Origin: CAINVV01 sp038323575
GTDB lineage: Bacteria > Bacteroidota > Bacteroidia > Bacteroidales > Prolixibacteraceae
DNA length: 64,000 bases
NCBI GenBank assembly: GCA_038323575.1
Contig: JBBQHB010000017.1
Span: 1-64,000 of the forward strand
Direction: 5' to 3'
Within the stretch, counting starts at the first letter, position 1, and each line of letters starts with the position of its first letter. The notes under the pieces were generated by a model that had not been told where the DNA came from, did not search any database, and saw only the letters and a list, made by a program, of their open reading frames with translations. Positions 42,867-52,188 of the stretch are shown in pieces. A program made the position numbers and the translations under genes.

Positions 42867-44378
42867 TTATTTGGATTGAGCCAGTAGTTTCTCACCCTTT
42901 TCGATGGCCTCATCAATGCTTCCGACCATGTTAAAGGCAGTCTCCGGGTATTGGTCAACTTTGCCATCCATAATGATATTAAACCCTTTAATGGTATCTT
43001 CGATGGAGACCCATGCACCCTTCATTCCAGTGAATGATTCTGCCATAAAGAATGGTTGCGAAAGGAACCGCTGCACCCTTCTTGCACGGTGAACGATCAA
43101 CTTGTCGGATTCTGAAAGTTCATCCATACCTAGAATGGCAATGATATCCTGCAATTCTTTGTATCTTTGTAATAATTCCTTAACTCTCAGTGCTGTACCA
43201 TAATGCAAATCACCAATTACTTCAGGTGCCAAAATCCTTGAAGTAGATGCAAGCGGATCAACTGCAGGATATATTCCCATTTCAGACACCTTTCTGTTCA
43301 ATACCGTTGTCGCATCAAGGTGCGAGAAAGTTGTGGCCGGGGCAGGATCAGTCAAGTCGTCTGCAGGCACATAAATGGCCTGAACCGATGTGATGGATCC
43401 GTATTTCGTGGAGGTGATCCTTTCCTGCATCAATCCCATCTCGGTAGCCAGCGTCGGTTGGTATCCCACTGCGGAAGGCATACGGCCTAACAATGCCGAA
43501 ACTTCAGATCCAGCCTGGGTAAACCTGAAAATGTTGTCAACAAAGAAAAGAATGTCATTTCCTTTGCCTCCTTTTTTATCTCCGTCCCTGAAGTATTCCG
43601 CAACACTCAGACCGGATAATGCAACCCGTGCTCGTGCACCGGGAGGTTCGTTCATTTGTCCAAAAACCAGGGTTGCCTTCGATTTGGCCAACTCGGTTTT
43701 ATCTACCAACGACAAATCCCATCCGCCTTTGGCCATATCTTCTTTGAAAGCATCGCCGTAGAGGATAACCCCCGATTCGATCATTTCACGGAGAAGGTCA
43801 TTACCCTCTCGGGTTCTTTCTCCGACTCCTGCAAATACGGATTGTCCGTCATATTTTTTAGCTACATTGTTGATCAATTCCATGATCAATACAGTCTTAC
43901 CCACTCCAGCACCACCAAAGAGTCCGATTTTACCGCCTTTGGAATAGGGCTCCAACAAATCGATAACTTTTATACCGGTGTAGAGTATCTCCTGTTCGGT
44001 TGATAAATCCTTGTATTTCGGAGGCTGATTGTGAATCTCATAGGTCCGATCTTTGGGAATTGCGCCGATACCGTCTATCCCCTCCCCTATCACATTCAGA
44101 AGCCTGCCTTTGATCTGATCACCAACAGGCATGGAGATTGCTTTGCCTGTCGTAAAAACCTTCATACCCCTGGAGAGACCGTCCGTAGAGTCCATGGCAA
44201 TTGCACGAACTGTATGTTCTCCAATGTGCTGTTCACATTCAAGAATCAACACCTGACCGTTGCTTCTGGGTACTTCCATTGCTTCGTAAATCTTGGGTAG
44301 TTTTGAACTATCCTCTTCAAAACTCACATCAACAACCGGTCCGATGACCTGTATGATTTTTCCTGTGGAATGAGACAT
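42867..44378 (-). CDS. atpD: ATP synthase beta subunit
   Basis: The catalytic subunit of F1. Walker A is GGAGVGKT in LFGGAGVGKTVLIMEL, Walker B lies in ILFFVDNIFRF, and GERTREGNDLLREM is the conserved catalytic segment. The DELSEED loop is present as DELSESD near the C-terminus. I chose the ATG at 44378 (503 residues) because the frame further upstream begins with TTG and has no family sequence. The gap to atpG is about 80 bp, the largest in the operon. Its position after atpG, as in E. coli, differs from the split arrangement I recall for Bacteroides. Confidence 0.97.
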   Translation of the reverse strand: MSHSTGKIIQVIGPVVDVSFEEDSSKLPKIYEAMEVPRSNGQVLILECEQHIGEHTVRAIAMDSTDGLSRGMKVFTTGKAISMPVGDQIKGRLLNVIGEGIDGIGAIPKDRTYEIHNQPPKYKDLSTEQEILYTGIKVIDLLEPYSKGGKIGLFGGAGVGKTVLIMELINNVAKKYDGQSVFAGVGERTREGNDLLREMIESGVILYGDAFKEDMAKGGWDLSLVDKTELAKSKATLVFGQMNEPPGARARVALSGLSVAEYFRDGDKKGGKGNDILFFVDNIFRFTQAGSEVSALLGRMPSAVGYQPTLATEMGLMQERITSTKYGSITSVQAIYVPADDLTDPAPATTFSHLDATTVLNRKVSEMGIYPAVDPLASTSRILAPEVIGDLHYGTALRVKELLQRYKELQDIIAILGMDELSESDKLIVHRARRVQRFLSQPFFMAESFTGMKGAWVSIEDTIKGFNIIMDGKVDQYPETAFNMVGSIDEAIEKGEKLLAQSK

Positions 44379-44459
44379 ATTATACGATATTTGAAAATTT
44401 TGCAAATTTTTAATTACTCCACGACTGCTGTCCTGGTATATCTGTACTTATATTTATTT

Positions 44460-45356
44460 TTAACCATTCAAAGCATTGGCGCCGCTTACAATTTCGAGAA
44501 TTTCCCCGGTAATGGCAGACTGCCGTGCTTTGTTGTACTGGAGATTTAAATCCCGAATCAGCTCAGAAGCGTTGTCAGTAGCTTTGTGCATCGCAGTCAT
44601 CCTTGCACCGTGTTCTGAGGCAACAGAATCCAGAATTGATTTAAAAAACTGGATCTTGAGCGATTTAGGAATGATTGCTTTCATTATTTCAATAACACCG
44701 GGTTCAATGATATAATCACTGAAATAATGGCGGGTCTCAGAATCAACCACATGATTATCTTTAATCTCCACCGGTAAAAACTGCTCAACCATTAATTTTT
44801 GGATAGCTGCGTTTTTGAACTGATTATATACCAGTTCAATACGATCATACTCGCCGTTTGAATAGGCATCAATTAAGCTTTGTGCCACCACTTCTGCCGT
44901 ACTGTACTCCAGTCCTTCGAATAATTGGTGAAGCGTATTGGTTACCCGGATGTTTTTGGCTTTCAATCCATCTACCCCTTTTTTGCCGATTGCCAGAATA
45001 TCCACAGCTCCTTTTTGGTACCAGGAAGCATAAGTTGTAAAGAGCAATTCTTCAACTTTTTTGACAACATTTGAATTAAATCCTCCGCAAAGACCTCTGT
45101 TTGATGTTATTGCAACAATCAGAATCTTTTTGGTCTCTTTGTGAACTGCATACTTGTTGTCAAAATCAGAAGAATCCAACTGTTGAATTAAATTAACCAA
45201 AATATCATGCAGTTTTTCTTCATAGGGACGTATTTGAATGATGGCATCCTGTGCTTTCCGTAGTTTGGCTGCAGAAACCATTTTCATGGCCCGGGTAACC
45301 TGTTGTGTCGACTTTACCGAAATAATCCGGAGCCGCATATCTTTTAAATTCGCCAT
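44460..45356 (-). CDS. atpG: ATP synthase gamma subunit
   Basis: Gamma is the central rotor shaft of F1. The N-terminal helix begins MANLKDMRLRIISVKSTQQVTRAMKMVSAAKLRKAQ and the C-terminal helix ends LNLQYNKARQSAITGEILEIVSGANAL, both strongly conserved and both in the coiled coil that turns within alpha3beta3. The middle contains the Rossmann-like domain (ILIVAITSNRGLCGGFNS). 298 residues is normal. It lies 31 bp after atpA. Confidence 0.96.
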   Translation of the reverse strand: MANLKDMRLRIISVKSTQQVTRAMKMVSAAKLRKAQDAIIQIRPYEEKLHDILVNLIQQLDSSDFDNKYAVHKETKKILIVAITSNRGLCGGFNSNVVKKVEELLFTTYASWYQKGAVDILAIGKKGVDGLKAKNIRVTNTLHQLFEGLEYSTAEVVAQSLIDAYSNGEYDRIELVYNQFKNAAIQKLMVEQFLPVEIKDNHVVDSETRHYFSDYIIEPGVIEIMKAIIPKSLKIQFFKSILDSVASEHGARMTAMHKATDNASELIRDLNLQYNKARQSAITGEILEIVSGANALNG

Positions 45357-45387
45357 CTGAGCACTTTTTGTATCACCAATCTATTCT

Positions 45388-46968
45388 TTAAAATACAAAG
45401 TTCTGAACCGTTTTTTTTGCAACGAGTTCAAGTGTGTCGGTTATCTCGTCATTCAGGATGCCCTGACTTAACTGATGAAGAACACTTGCATATTGAGAAG
45501 AAAGTAATTGCAAATAATCTTTCTCGAAATCTTTGATTTTATCTTTAGGGACATCCATCAGCAAACCTTTCGTTCCGCAGTAAAGAATAGCAATCTGCTC
45601 TTCCACAGTCATCGGTGAGGCGCTGCCTTGCTTCAGAATTTCTACATTCCTGGATCCTTTCTCAAGCACAGCCTTGGTAGCGGCATCCAACTCAGATCCG
45701 AATTTGGAAAAAGCTTCCAGTTCCCTGAATTCAGCCTGGGACAGCTTGAGCGTTCCGGCAACTTTTTTCATTGCCTTGATTTGCGCATTTCCTCCAACCC
45801 TTGAAACTGAAATCCCTACGTTGATTGCGGGTCTGATACCTGCATTAAAAAGCTGTGATTCAAGGAATATCTGTCCGTCGGTAATAGAGATAACATTGGT
45901 GGGTATATATGCTGAAACGTCGCCGTCCTGTGTCTCAATGATAGGCAGCGCAGTAAGGGATCCTCCCCCCTTTACCAGGTGCCTGATAGATTCAGGAATA
46001 TCGTTCATCTGTTTTGCAACAGATTCTGTCTGATTGATTTTGGCAGCACGTTCCAGTAATCTGGAGTGGAGATAAAAAATATCCCCTGGATATGCTTCCC
46101 GGCCGGGCGGACGACGGAGCAAGAGTGATACCTCACGGTAGGAAACTGCCTGCTTGGAAAGGTCATCGTAAACTATCAGCGCCGCATGGCCGCAATCCCT
46201 GAAAAATTCTCCGATTGCCGCTCCGGCAAATGGTGCATAAAACTGCAAAGCAGCCGGATCTGACGCAGTAGACATCACGATAACAGTATAATCCATGGCG
46301 CCATGCTCCTGCAGCGTTTTGGCTATATTGGCCACAGTTGAGCCTTTCTGACCAATTGCAACATAAATGCAGTAGACAGGTTCACCTTTCTTGAAGAACT
46401 CCTTCTGGTTGATGATGGTATCAATTGCAATCGTTGTTTTACCGGTTTGACGGTCACCAATGATCAATTCGCGCTGACCTCTTCCGATCGGAATCATCGA
46501 ATCGATGGCTTTAATACCGGTTTGCAGCGGTTCTGATACCGGCTGCCGGTAAATTACGCCAGGTGCCTTGCGTTCAAGAGGCATTTCGTACAAGGTTCCG
46601 GTAATAGGACCTTTGCCGTCCAGGGGTTCCCCAATTGTATTGATAACGCGGCCCAAAAGTCCGTTCCCTACCTGTATGGATGCAATTCTGTCGGTACGTT
46701 TAACACTGTCGCCCTCCTTTATTTTCTCGGTAGGTCCCAGCAAAACAATTCCAACGTTGTCTTCTTCCAGATTCAGGACGATTCCCATAACGCCGCTGTC
46801 GAACTCAACCATTTCGTTTGACTGCACGTTGGATAGTCCGTAGACCCTGGCAATACCATCGCCTACCTGCAAAACCGTTCCGACTTCTTCAAGTTCGGCA
46901 ATAGTTTTGAAGCCATCAAGCTGTTGTTTTAAAATTTCAGATACTTCAGCAGGTTTCAATCCAGCCAT
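45388..46968 (-). CDS. atpA: ATP synthase alpha subunit
   Basis: The non-catalytic nucleotide-binding subunit of F1. Walker A is GDRQTGKT in IIGDRQTGKTTIAIDTI, and LLRRPPGREAYPGDIFYLHSRLLERAA and ISVSRVGGNAQ are family signatures; the Arg of the latter segment contributes to the catalytic site on beta. 526 residues is slightly long, with a normal C-terminal helical domain. It starts 10 bp after atpH, the tightest junction of the operon. Confidence 0.97.
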   Translation of the reverse strand: MAGLKPAEVSEILKQQLDGFKTIAELEEVGTVLQVGDGIARVYGLSNVQSNEMVEFDSGVMGIVLNLEEDNVGIVLLGPTEKIKEGDSVKRTDRIASIQVGNGLLGRVINTIGEPLDGKGPITGTLYEMPLERKAPGVIYRQPVSEPLQTGIKAIDSMIPIGRGQRELIIGDRQTGKTTIAIDTIINQKEFFKKGEPVYCIYVAIGQKGSTVANIAKTLQEHGAMDYTVIVMSTASDPAALQFYAPFAGAAIGEFFRDCGHAALIVYDDLSKQAVSYREVSLLLRRPPGREAYPGDIFYLHSRLLERAAKINQTESVAKQMNDIPESIRHLVKGGGSLTALPIIETQDGDVSAYIPTNVISITDGQIFLESQLFNAGIRPAINVGISVSRVGGNAQIKAMKKVAGTLKLSQAEFRELEAFSKFGSELDAATKAVLEKGSRNVEILKQGSASPMTVEEQIAILYCGTKGLLMDVPKDKIKDFEKDYLQLLSSQYASVLHQLSQGILNDEITDTLELVAKKTVQNFVF

Positions 46969-46978
46969 AATCGTCTAT

Positions 46979-47527
46979 TTAATTTTTAATAACATTTACC
47001 AATTCTCTTCTCATCTTTTTCAGTTGGGCAGACACGGAGGCATCCATCTGATGATCTTCTACCCTCAGAATAAAACCACCCAGCAAATTCTCATCCACTT
47101 TTGTCTGAACTTCGGCTTTACCGCCAAAGCGAACACGGATCATTTCATTAAATTTCTGCAATTGTGCATCATCCAGTTTCACGGCAGTAACAAGTTGGGC
47201 CATTTTGATTCCGGTCAGCTTACTGTACAAAACCTGGAAATTCAGACACATCTCCAATAAATAGACCTCACGGTTGTTTTTTAACAACAAGTGCAGAAAA
47301 TCAATTGTCAGATCGTTAAGCCGACCCACGAAGGTTTTATCCAATATATCCCGCTTCTCACTCGTTTTAACGACCGGACTTGAAAGCAGTTCTCTCAGTC
47401 TTGGCTGAGTTTGCAGCAGCTGCAGTAAAAGATCTACATCTTTTTTGGCAACTTCCGTCACATTTCTTTCAACTGCTGAAGAAAAGAATGCTTTGGCGTA
47501 ACGTACTGATATTTTACTTTCGTTCAA
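46979..47527 (-). CDS. atpH: ATP synthase delta subunit
   Basis: Delta links the peripheral stalk (b subunits) to the top of F1. The N-terminal ISVRYAKAFFSSAVERN is the usual alpha-helical start, and LGGFILRVEDHQMDASVSAQLKKMRREL is the conserved C-terminal piece. It has 182 residues. The start codon is TTG: no ATG lies in frame nearby and the family sequence begins exactly at this codon. It is 43 bp after atpF and 10 bp before atpA. Confidence 0.93.
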   Translation of the reverse strand: MNESKISVRYAKAFFSSAVERNVTEVAKKDVDLLLQLLQTQPRLRELLSSPVVKTSEKRDILDKTFVGRLNDLTIDFLHLLLKNNREVYLLEMCLNFQVLYSKLTGIKMAQLVTAVKLDDAQLQKFNEMIRVRFGGKAEVQTKVDENLLGGFILRVEDHQMDASVSAQLKKMRRELVNVIKN

Positions 47528-47570
47528 TTTTTTCCGATTTGATGAAATAAATTACCTACTCTGGCCAATA

Positions 47571-48065
47571 TTAGTTTAACTTAATATTTTCGAGGTAGTT
47601 GTTAACCAAATCCTTTTGTTTTTTAATGTCAGAGAGCTGTTCTCTCAGTATTTTCTTGGCAATCTCGAGCGAGAAGGAGGAGATAACGGATTTCATTTCG
47701 TTAACAGCCTCAGCCCTTTCCCTTGTGATGGCGGCCTTAGTCTCCTCCATCACTTTGTTTGCCTCAATTACTGCCAGGTTCTTTGCGTCACGCACTATTG
47801 AATCCTTAAGCTCTCTTGCTTCCTTAACAATTTTCTCTCTTTCCAGCATGGCTTCTTTAAGCAACTTTTCGTTACCTGCTTGTAATTTAAGTATTTCATT
47901 TTTAGCAAGTTCAGCTGACTGGAGTGCCTTATCAATTGAATCTTCCCTGGCTGCCAATGCTTGTAAGATTGGTTTCCAGGCAAATTTCTTGAGTAACCAC
48001 AACAAGAGCGAAAAGGAGACTACCATCCAGAACAACAGTCCAAAATCAGGCATTACCAGACCCAT
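47571..48065 (-). CDS. atpF: ATP synthase b subunit
   Basis: The peripheral stalk subunit: one N-terminal membrane helix (FGLLFWMVVSFSLLLWLLKKF, about residues 8-28) followed by a long charged helix, about residues 30-160, that forms a dimeric coiled coil. 164 residues is normal. Two candidate starts, ATG codons four residues apart, are both possible. Only one b-type gene is present, so the stalk is a homodimer. Confidence 0.94.
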   Translation of the reverse strand: MGLVMPDFGLLFWMVVSFSLLLWLLKKFAWKPILQALAAREDSIDKALQSAELAKNEILKLQAGNEKLLKEAMLEREKIVKEARELKDSIVRDAKNLAVIEANKVMEETKAAITRERAEAVNEMKSVISSFSLEIAKKILREQLSDIKKQKDLVNNYLENIKLN

Positions 48066-48119
48066 GGGATAGAAATTTTATTGATAAATAAAAAGAAAAG
48101 GTAATTACTGCTTAATCTT

Positions 48120-48377
48120 CTAAACAAAAAGAATCAAAAAGCAAATAACCATCGCAAAGAAAGCGGCTCCTTCAATCAAAGCTGCCGATACAATCATGTT
48201 GGAACGAATGTCACCGGATGCTTCAGGCTGACGTGCAATAGCTTCAACAGCTCCGCCCCCGATCCGGCCAATGCCGATACCTGCGCCGATGGCTGCCAGT
48301 CCTGCGCCTATTCCTGCTCCCAATTTTGCCAATGCAACATTGGCCACAACTTCTAAAATCACACCTAATGTAAACAT
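48120..48377 (-). CDS. atpE: ATP synthase c subunit, proton-type ring
   Basis: The rotor ring subunit, 85 residues with two membrane helices and the polar loop ARQPEA. The ion-binding Glu is in AALIEGAAFF of helix 2. In sodium-binding rings this Glu is followed by Ser/Thr and helix 1 carries a Gln; here Gly-Ala follow the Glu and helix 1 reads GAGIGIG, where the Gln position is Ile. This predicts a proton-driven ring. The N-terminus looks like a membrane helix without a cleavable signal. It lies 54 bp before atpF. Confidence 0.95.
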   Translation of the reverse strand: MFTLGVILEVVANVALAKLGAGIGAGLAAIGAGIGIGRIGGGAVEAIARQPEASGDIRSNMIVSAALIEGAAFFAMVICFLILFV

Positions 48378-48441
48378 ATTAACTTGTTTTAAAGTTATTA
48401 AATTGCTTTATATGAATATCTTAAATAAACTAAAACTCTTT

Positions 48442-49548
48442 TTAATGACTTTTTGCCCCATGAGCATCATGCTGTTCAATAGCCATCCCAATGTACAATG
48501 CCGACAGAAGTGTAAAAACATAGGCCTGGATAAAGCCTACCAGTAATTCCAGTAAACCCATAAATATTGTGAACGCTATTGATACAATTGAAACACCGTA
48601 ACCGGCAATGGTACTCTTTTCACCGAAAATAAATATCAGACTGTAAAAGCCAAGGGCGATAATATGACCTGCCGTAATATTTGCAAAAAGCCGCACCATC
48701 AAAACAAATGGTTTGGTAAAAACGCCTAATATTTCTACAATCGGCATGAGCGGAATAGGTAATTTCAACCACCAGGGTACGCCGGGGGCATTGACAATGT
48801 GCATGTAATAATCCTTAGAACCATTAAATGATACAATTACAAAGGTGAAAAGCGCCAATACCAACGTGACAGTAATATTTCCTGTCAGATTCGCACCTCC
48901 GGGAATGATTGGTACCAGTCCTAATATGTTGTTAATCAGAATAAAAAAGAAGATTGTCAACAAATAGGGAAGATACTTTTGATATTTTTCCTCTCCAATC
49001 GACGACTTGACCACATCATCACGGATAAAAAGTATGACCGGCTCCAACCAGCTTTGAATTCCTTTGGGAGGTCTGTTGTAATTTTCACTGTATCTTTTGG
49101 CAATCGACAGAAAAATTAACAACAGAAAGATGATACTTACAAACAAAGAAACCACATTCTTGGTAATTGAAAAATCAAAAGGGCGTACCTCAGTTCCGTC
49201 TGATGCAAACTCTACGACCTTACCGGGATATTTGGAGGTCTCACTTCCGATCCGGAAACCGGCATAACTTTCAGTTCCATGGTGAAATTTGGTAGAAACA
49301 AAAGTGTGAAAACCACTTTTCTGACTATATAAAATAACAGGTAATGGTATACTCAGGTGAAAATCGCCAAATTTAGCAATGTGCCATTCATAGGAGTCTG
49401 CAATGTGCTCCAGGATAAGTTTACTGGCATTAAATTTTTCTTCAGATGGTTCTTTTCCGGTATTTGACTGCCCCTCAGCTCCTGCCATGTTAAAAGTTAG
49501 CATGACTAATGCGGAGATGAATATAAAGATTCTTGAAGCTTTCAGCAT
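48442..49548 (-). CDS. atpB: ATP synthase a subunit with periplasmic extension
   Basis: The static ion-channel subunit. The key Arg is in FVLMVRLFANITAGHIIAL, and GFIQAYVFTLLSALYIGMAIE is the conserved last helix. At 368 residues it is about 100 longer than E. coli AtpB: an N-terminal signal-like segment (ending near MAGAEG) is followed by about 110 polar residues before the first core membrane helix at VSLFVSIIFLLLIFL. I recall such an extension in other Bacteroidota, where it should lie in the periplasm. It has His/Asp-rich ends on both sides. Its role is unknown. Confidence 0.95.
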   Translation of the reverse strand: MLKASRIFIFISALVMLTFNMAGAEGQSNTGKEPSEEKFNASKLILEHIADSYEWHIAKFGDFHLSIPLPVILYSQKSGFHTFVSTKFHHGTESYAGFRIGSETSKYPGKVVEFASDGTEVRPFDFSITKNVVSLFVSIIFLLLIFLSIAKRYSENYNRPPKGIQSWLEPVILFIRDDVVKSSIGEEKYQKYLPYLLTIFFFILINNILGLVPIIPGGANLTGNITVTLVLALFTFVIVSFNGSKDYYMHIVNAPGVPWWLKLPIPLMPIVEILGVFTKPFVLMVRLFANITAGHIIALGFYSLIFIFGEKSTIAGYGVSIVSIAFTIFMGLLELLVGFIQAYVFTLLSALYIGMAIEQHDAHGAKSH

Positions 49549-49579
49549 TTCTGGTTAATTGTGTGCCAAAATTAATTTT

Positions 49580-49981
49580 TTAATTTAAAGAATTCGTATT
49601 TTTTCTTAAAAAATTTGAAATTTCCATTACCTCAAATATGGTAAAACTTGCATATAATATCAGAAAGGTCAGTACAAAATTAACCGCTTTGGTGCGGTCA
49701 ATTAATAGACAAATAAGAATAAAGGCCATGTAAATAACTAATTTTATTGACATGACAGCAAGATAGGTCGTATTAAACCTCATTGCTTTTAACTGAACTG
49801 CATTCATCAGCCTCAGATGACTAATGATTGTCACCAGGGCGACCAGGGCAAACTGCACAGGGAAAAGTTTAAGGTAGTAATCTTTAAGGACTGTTTCAAA
49901 AAGAAGCAATGAAATGCCGGCCACTGCAAGACAAAACATGAGCGCTTTTTTTAAGAAGAATCGTTTCTCTTTGGAAATCAT
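49580..49981 (-). CDS. Four-helix membrane protein in ATP synthase operon
   Basis: A 133-residue protein with four predicted membrane helices (for example ALMFCLAVAGISLLLFETVL and LVIYMAFILICLLI) and a basic N-terminus. It lies between the AtpZ-like gene and atpB, 31 bp from atpB, the place of AtpI in other operons. I do not recognise a named family from sequence alone. By position it could help c-ring assembly, as AtpI does, but that is inference. Confidence 0.7.
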   Translation of the reverse strand: MISKEKRFFLKKALMFCLAVAGISLLLFETVLKDYYLKLFPVQFALVALVTIISHLRLMNAVQLKAMRFNTTYLAVMSIKLVIYMAFILICLLIDRTKAVNFVLTFLILYASFTIFEVMEISNFLRKNTNSLN

Positions 49982-50005
49982 ATCGGAAATACCTTTAATG
50001 GGTTA

Positions 50006-50230
50006 TTATTTTGAGAAAATAGTTTTGAAAAACAGATAAAAGGCGATAATGGCTGCAAGGATAATCAATATAATGGTAAAAAGATGTGACGGAAGTTGAA
50101 AATAACTGTCAAGGGCCCGGCCACCAAAGCCGCCAAGTACAATAAGCACAACCATTTGGAATGTTAAACTAAAATATTTGGCATAGGACCGCATGTAACC
50201 GTATTTACCTTCCTCATCCTCTTTTTTCAT
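50006..50230 (-). CDS. AtpZ/AtpI family small membrane protein
   Basis: A 74-residue protein with a charged N-terminus and two membrane helices separated by a short loop (FQMVVLIVLGGFGGRALDSYF and LFTIILIILAAIIAFYLFF), the AtpZ/'ATPase gene 1' pattern. Such proteins accompany F1Fo operons and are linked to assembly or Mg2+/Ca2+ transport in other bacteria. I chose the ATG at 50230; the frame continues three codons to a TTG. It is the first ATP synthase gene of the run, 52 bp after aguB, with no promoter box visible in the gap. Confidence 0.8.
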   Translation of the reverse strand: MKKEDEEGKYGYMRSYAKYFSLTFQMVVLIVLGGFGGRALDSYFQLPSHLFTIILIILAAIIAFYLFFKTIFSK

Positions 50231-50282
50231 ATCAGTCAATATAACGAATTAACAATTCCCGGTAAGCATCAATCCTTCTGTC

Positions 50283-51110
50283 TCACAGGAAAGGCCACCA
50301 TCTTCTCACATTCTCCGAATGTTTCAGGTCAATCTCAACCAAAAGATTGGCATCCGAATCTTTCGGAGCCACCGTAATCAACTCGCCCTGCGGACCAGCG
50401 ACAAAACTATGCCCCCAAAATTCAATTCCCTGGGTATTACCCGATTTATCTACTTCCGATCCGGTGCGATTGACCGAAACAACTGGGATACCGTTGGCAA
50501 TCGCATGACTTCGCTGTATGGTAACCCAGGCATCCAGCTGCCGGTTTCTTTCAGCTTCCCCGTCATTGGAGGTCCAACCGATGGCAGTCGGATAAATTAG
50601 TATTTCAGCACCCGCAAGCGCCATCAGCCTGGCGGCTTCGGGGTACCACTGATCCCAGCATACCAGCACTCCCAGTTTACCTATCGTTGTTTGTACAGGC
50701 CTGAAGCCAAGATCACCGGGTGTAAAATAGAATTTTTCGTAATAATTGGGGTCATCCGGAATGTGCATTTTCCGGTATGTTCCTGCAATTGACCCGTCCT
50801 TATCGAAAACAACTGCCGTATTGTGGTACAAGCCGGCTGCCCGCTTTTCGAAAATTGATGTTACAAGCACAATTTGCAGCTTTTTTGACAATTCACTGTA
50901 GAAATCAGTTGTCTTTCCTGGAACCGGTTCTGCAAGATCGAAACATGAAACATCTTCAACCTGGCAGAAGTAGAGCGATTCATGCAATTCCTGCAATACG
51001 ACCAATTCGGCACCCGCTGCTGCGCATTTGGTGATATTTGCGGCGAGTTTTTTCCTGTTTTCAGTTAAATCACCTGAATTGGCTTGTTGAACAAGTGCTG
51101 TTTTTACCAT
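50283..51110 (-). CDS. aguB: N-carbamoylputrescine amidase
   Basis: A nitrilase-superfamily enzyme that hydrolyses N-carbamoylputrescine to putrescine, ammonia and CO2. The catalytic triad is visible: Glu41 in VVLQELHESLYF, Lys114 in YRKMHIPDDP, and Cys151 in LVCWDQWYPEAAR. The segment YYEKFYFTPGDLGF is typical of the AguB branch. 275 residues is slightly shorter than usual. The gene follows aguA by 37 bp, so the two steps from agmatine to putrescine are together. Confidence 0.92.
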   Translation of the reverse strand: MVKTALVQQANSGDLTENRKKLAANITKCAAAGAELVVLQELHESLYFCQVEDVSCFDLAEPVPGKTTDFYSELSKKLQIVLVTSIFEKRAAGLYHNTAVVFDKDGSIAGTYRKMHIPDDPNYYEKFYFTPGDLGFRPVQTTIGKLGVLVCWDQWYPEAARLMALAGAEILIYPTAIGWTSNDGEAERNRQLDAWVTIQRSHAIANGIPVVSVNRTGSEVDKSGNTQGIEFWGHSFVAGPQGELITVAPKDSDANLLVEIDLKHSENVRRWWPFL

Positions 51111-51147
51111 ACGGCCTGGATTTTTACGCTGTTTTTGGTACTTTTCT

Positions 51148-52182
51148 TCATAATACTCCCACTGGAAACTGCATGGTTACACAGTGAAGCGAACCATGCT
51201 GCTTTATTAATGTTGAACAGTCGATGCCGACTGCTTCCCTGCCGGGGAAGGCTGACTGCAAGATTTTCAGGGCTATTTCGTCCATAGATGTCAAATAAAA
51301 AGGAACCAATACTTTACTGTTGATGATCAGGAAATTAGCATAGGTTGCGGGCAACCTGGCACCCAGTTCATCTTCGGCATAATCAGCCATTGGAAGTTCA
51401 ACCAGTTGGTACGGTGTTCCATCGGGTTTCCTAAAGGATTTAATCTCCTCTTCCATCAGCAGTAACTGACTGTAATGTTCATCCGAAGGGTCGTCACATT
51501 TTACATAAGCAATGGTATTCTCATTGCAAAAACGTGCCAAAGTGTCGATGTGGCTGTCGGTATCATCACCTGCCAGATATCCCGAAGTAAGCCACAAAAC
51601 GCGTTGAATACCAAACACTTCAATAAGATATGATTCTATCTCCTTCTTCGTCATTTTCTGATTTCTGTTCGCCGAGAGCAGGCATTCTTCTGTTGTCATC
51701 AATGTTCCCAACCCATCCGTCTCAAAACTGCCGCCTTCGAAGACAAAATTGAGTAAATTCTTGTACTCAGTCTCCTTGGAAAAGAGATTCATTTGGAACA
51801 ACTGAGAGGTTATTTGATTATCCAGGTATGCAGGGAACTTCAATCCCCATCCGTTAAACTGGAAATCATACAATACCGGCATGCCGTTATCCAGCAAAGT
51901 GACAGGTCCGTGGTCCCTGGCCCACGTATCATTGGATTCAAGCTGAACCAGGATCAAATTGTCAGTATTGGAACCATCCAGTTTTGACGCGATATCCGCC
52001 GGGTCGGGACAAACAACCAATAATTTTTCTTCTTTCAGTATCTCTCTGGCTATTAACAGAAAACAATTTTCTACTTCATCAAGAAGATCAATCCAATCGC
52101 TGTTTCTGTGGGGCCATGTAAGCATTACACCACTTTGCGGATACCATTCAGGAGGTAAAAATTTTGACTTGTCGGCTATCAT
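51148..52182 (-). CDS. aguA: Agmatine deiminase
   Basis: Agmatine deiminase converts agmatine to N-carbamoylputrescine and ammonia. The guanidine-group fold is clear: NDTWARDHGPVTL (substrate Asp and Arg), FEGGSFETDGLGTLMTTEECLL, SGYLAGDDTDSHIDTLARF (catalytic His and Asp) and the catalytic Cys near residue 334 in GSLHCVTMQFPVG. I use the ATG at 52182 (344 residues); the listed frame begins three codons earlier at TTG, inside the -7 box. It is the first gene of a run that continues into the ATP synthase operon. Arginine decarboxylase, which makes agmatine, is not in the window. Confidence 0.94.
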   Translation of the reverse strand: MIADKSKFLPPEWYPQSGVMLTWPHRNSDWIDLLDEVENCFLLIAREILKEEKLLVVCPDPADIASKLDGSNTDNLILVQLESNDTWARDHGPVTLLDNGMPVLYDFQFNGWGLKFPAYLDNQITSQLFQMNLFSKETEYKNLLNFVFEGGSFETDGLGTLMTTEECLLSANRNQKMTKKEIESYLIEVFGIQRVLWLTSGYLAGDDTDSHIDTLARFCNENTIAYVKCDDPSDEHYSQLLLMEEEIKSFRKPDGTPYQLVELPMADYAEDELGARLPATYANFLIINSKVLVPFYLTSMDEIALKILQSAFPGREAVGIDCSTLIKQHGSLHCVTMQFPVGVL

Positions 52183-52188
52183 AGCATG

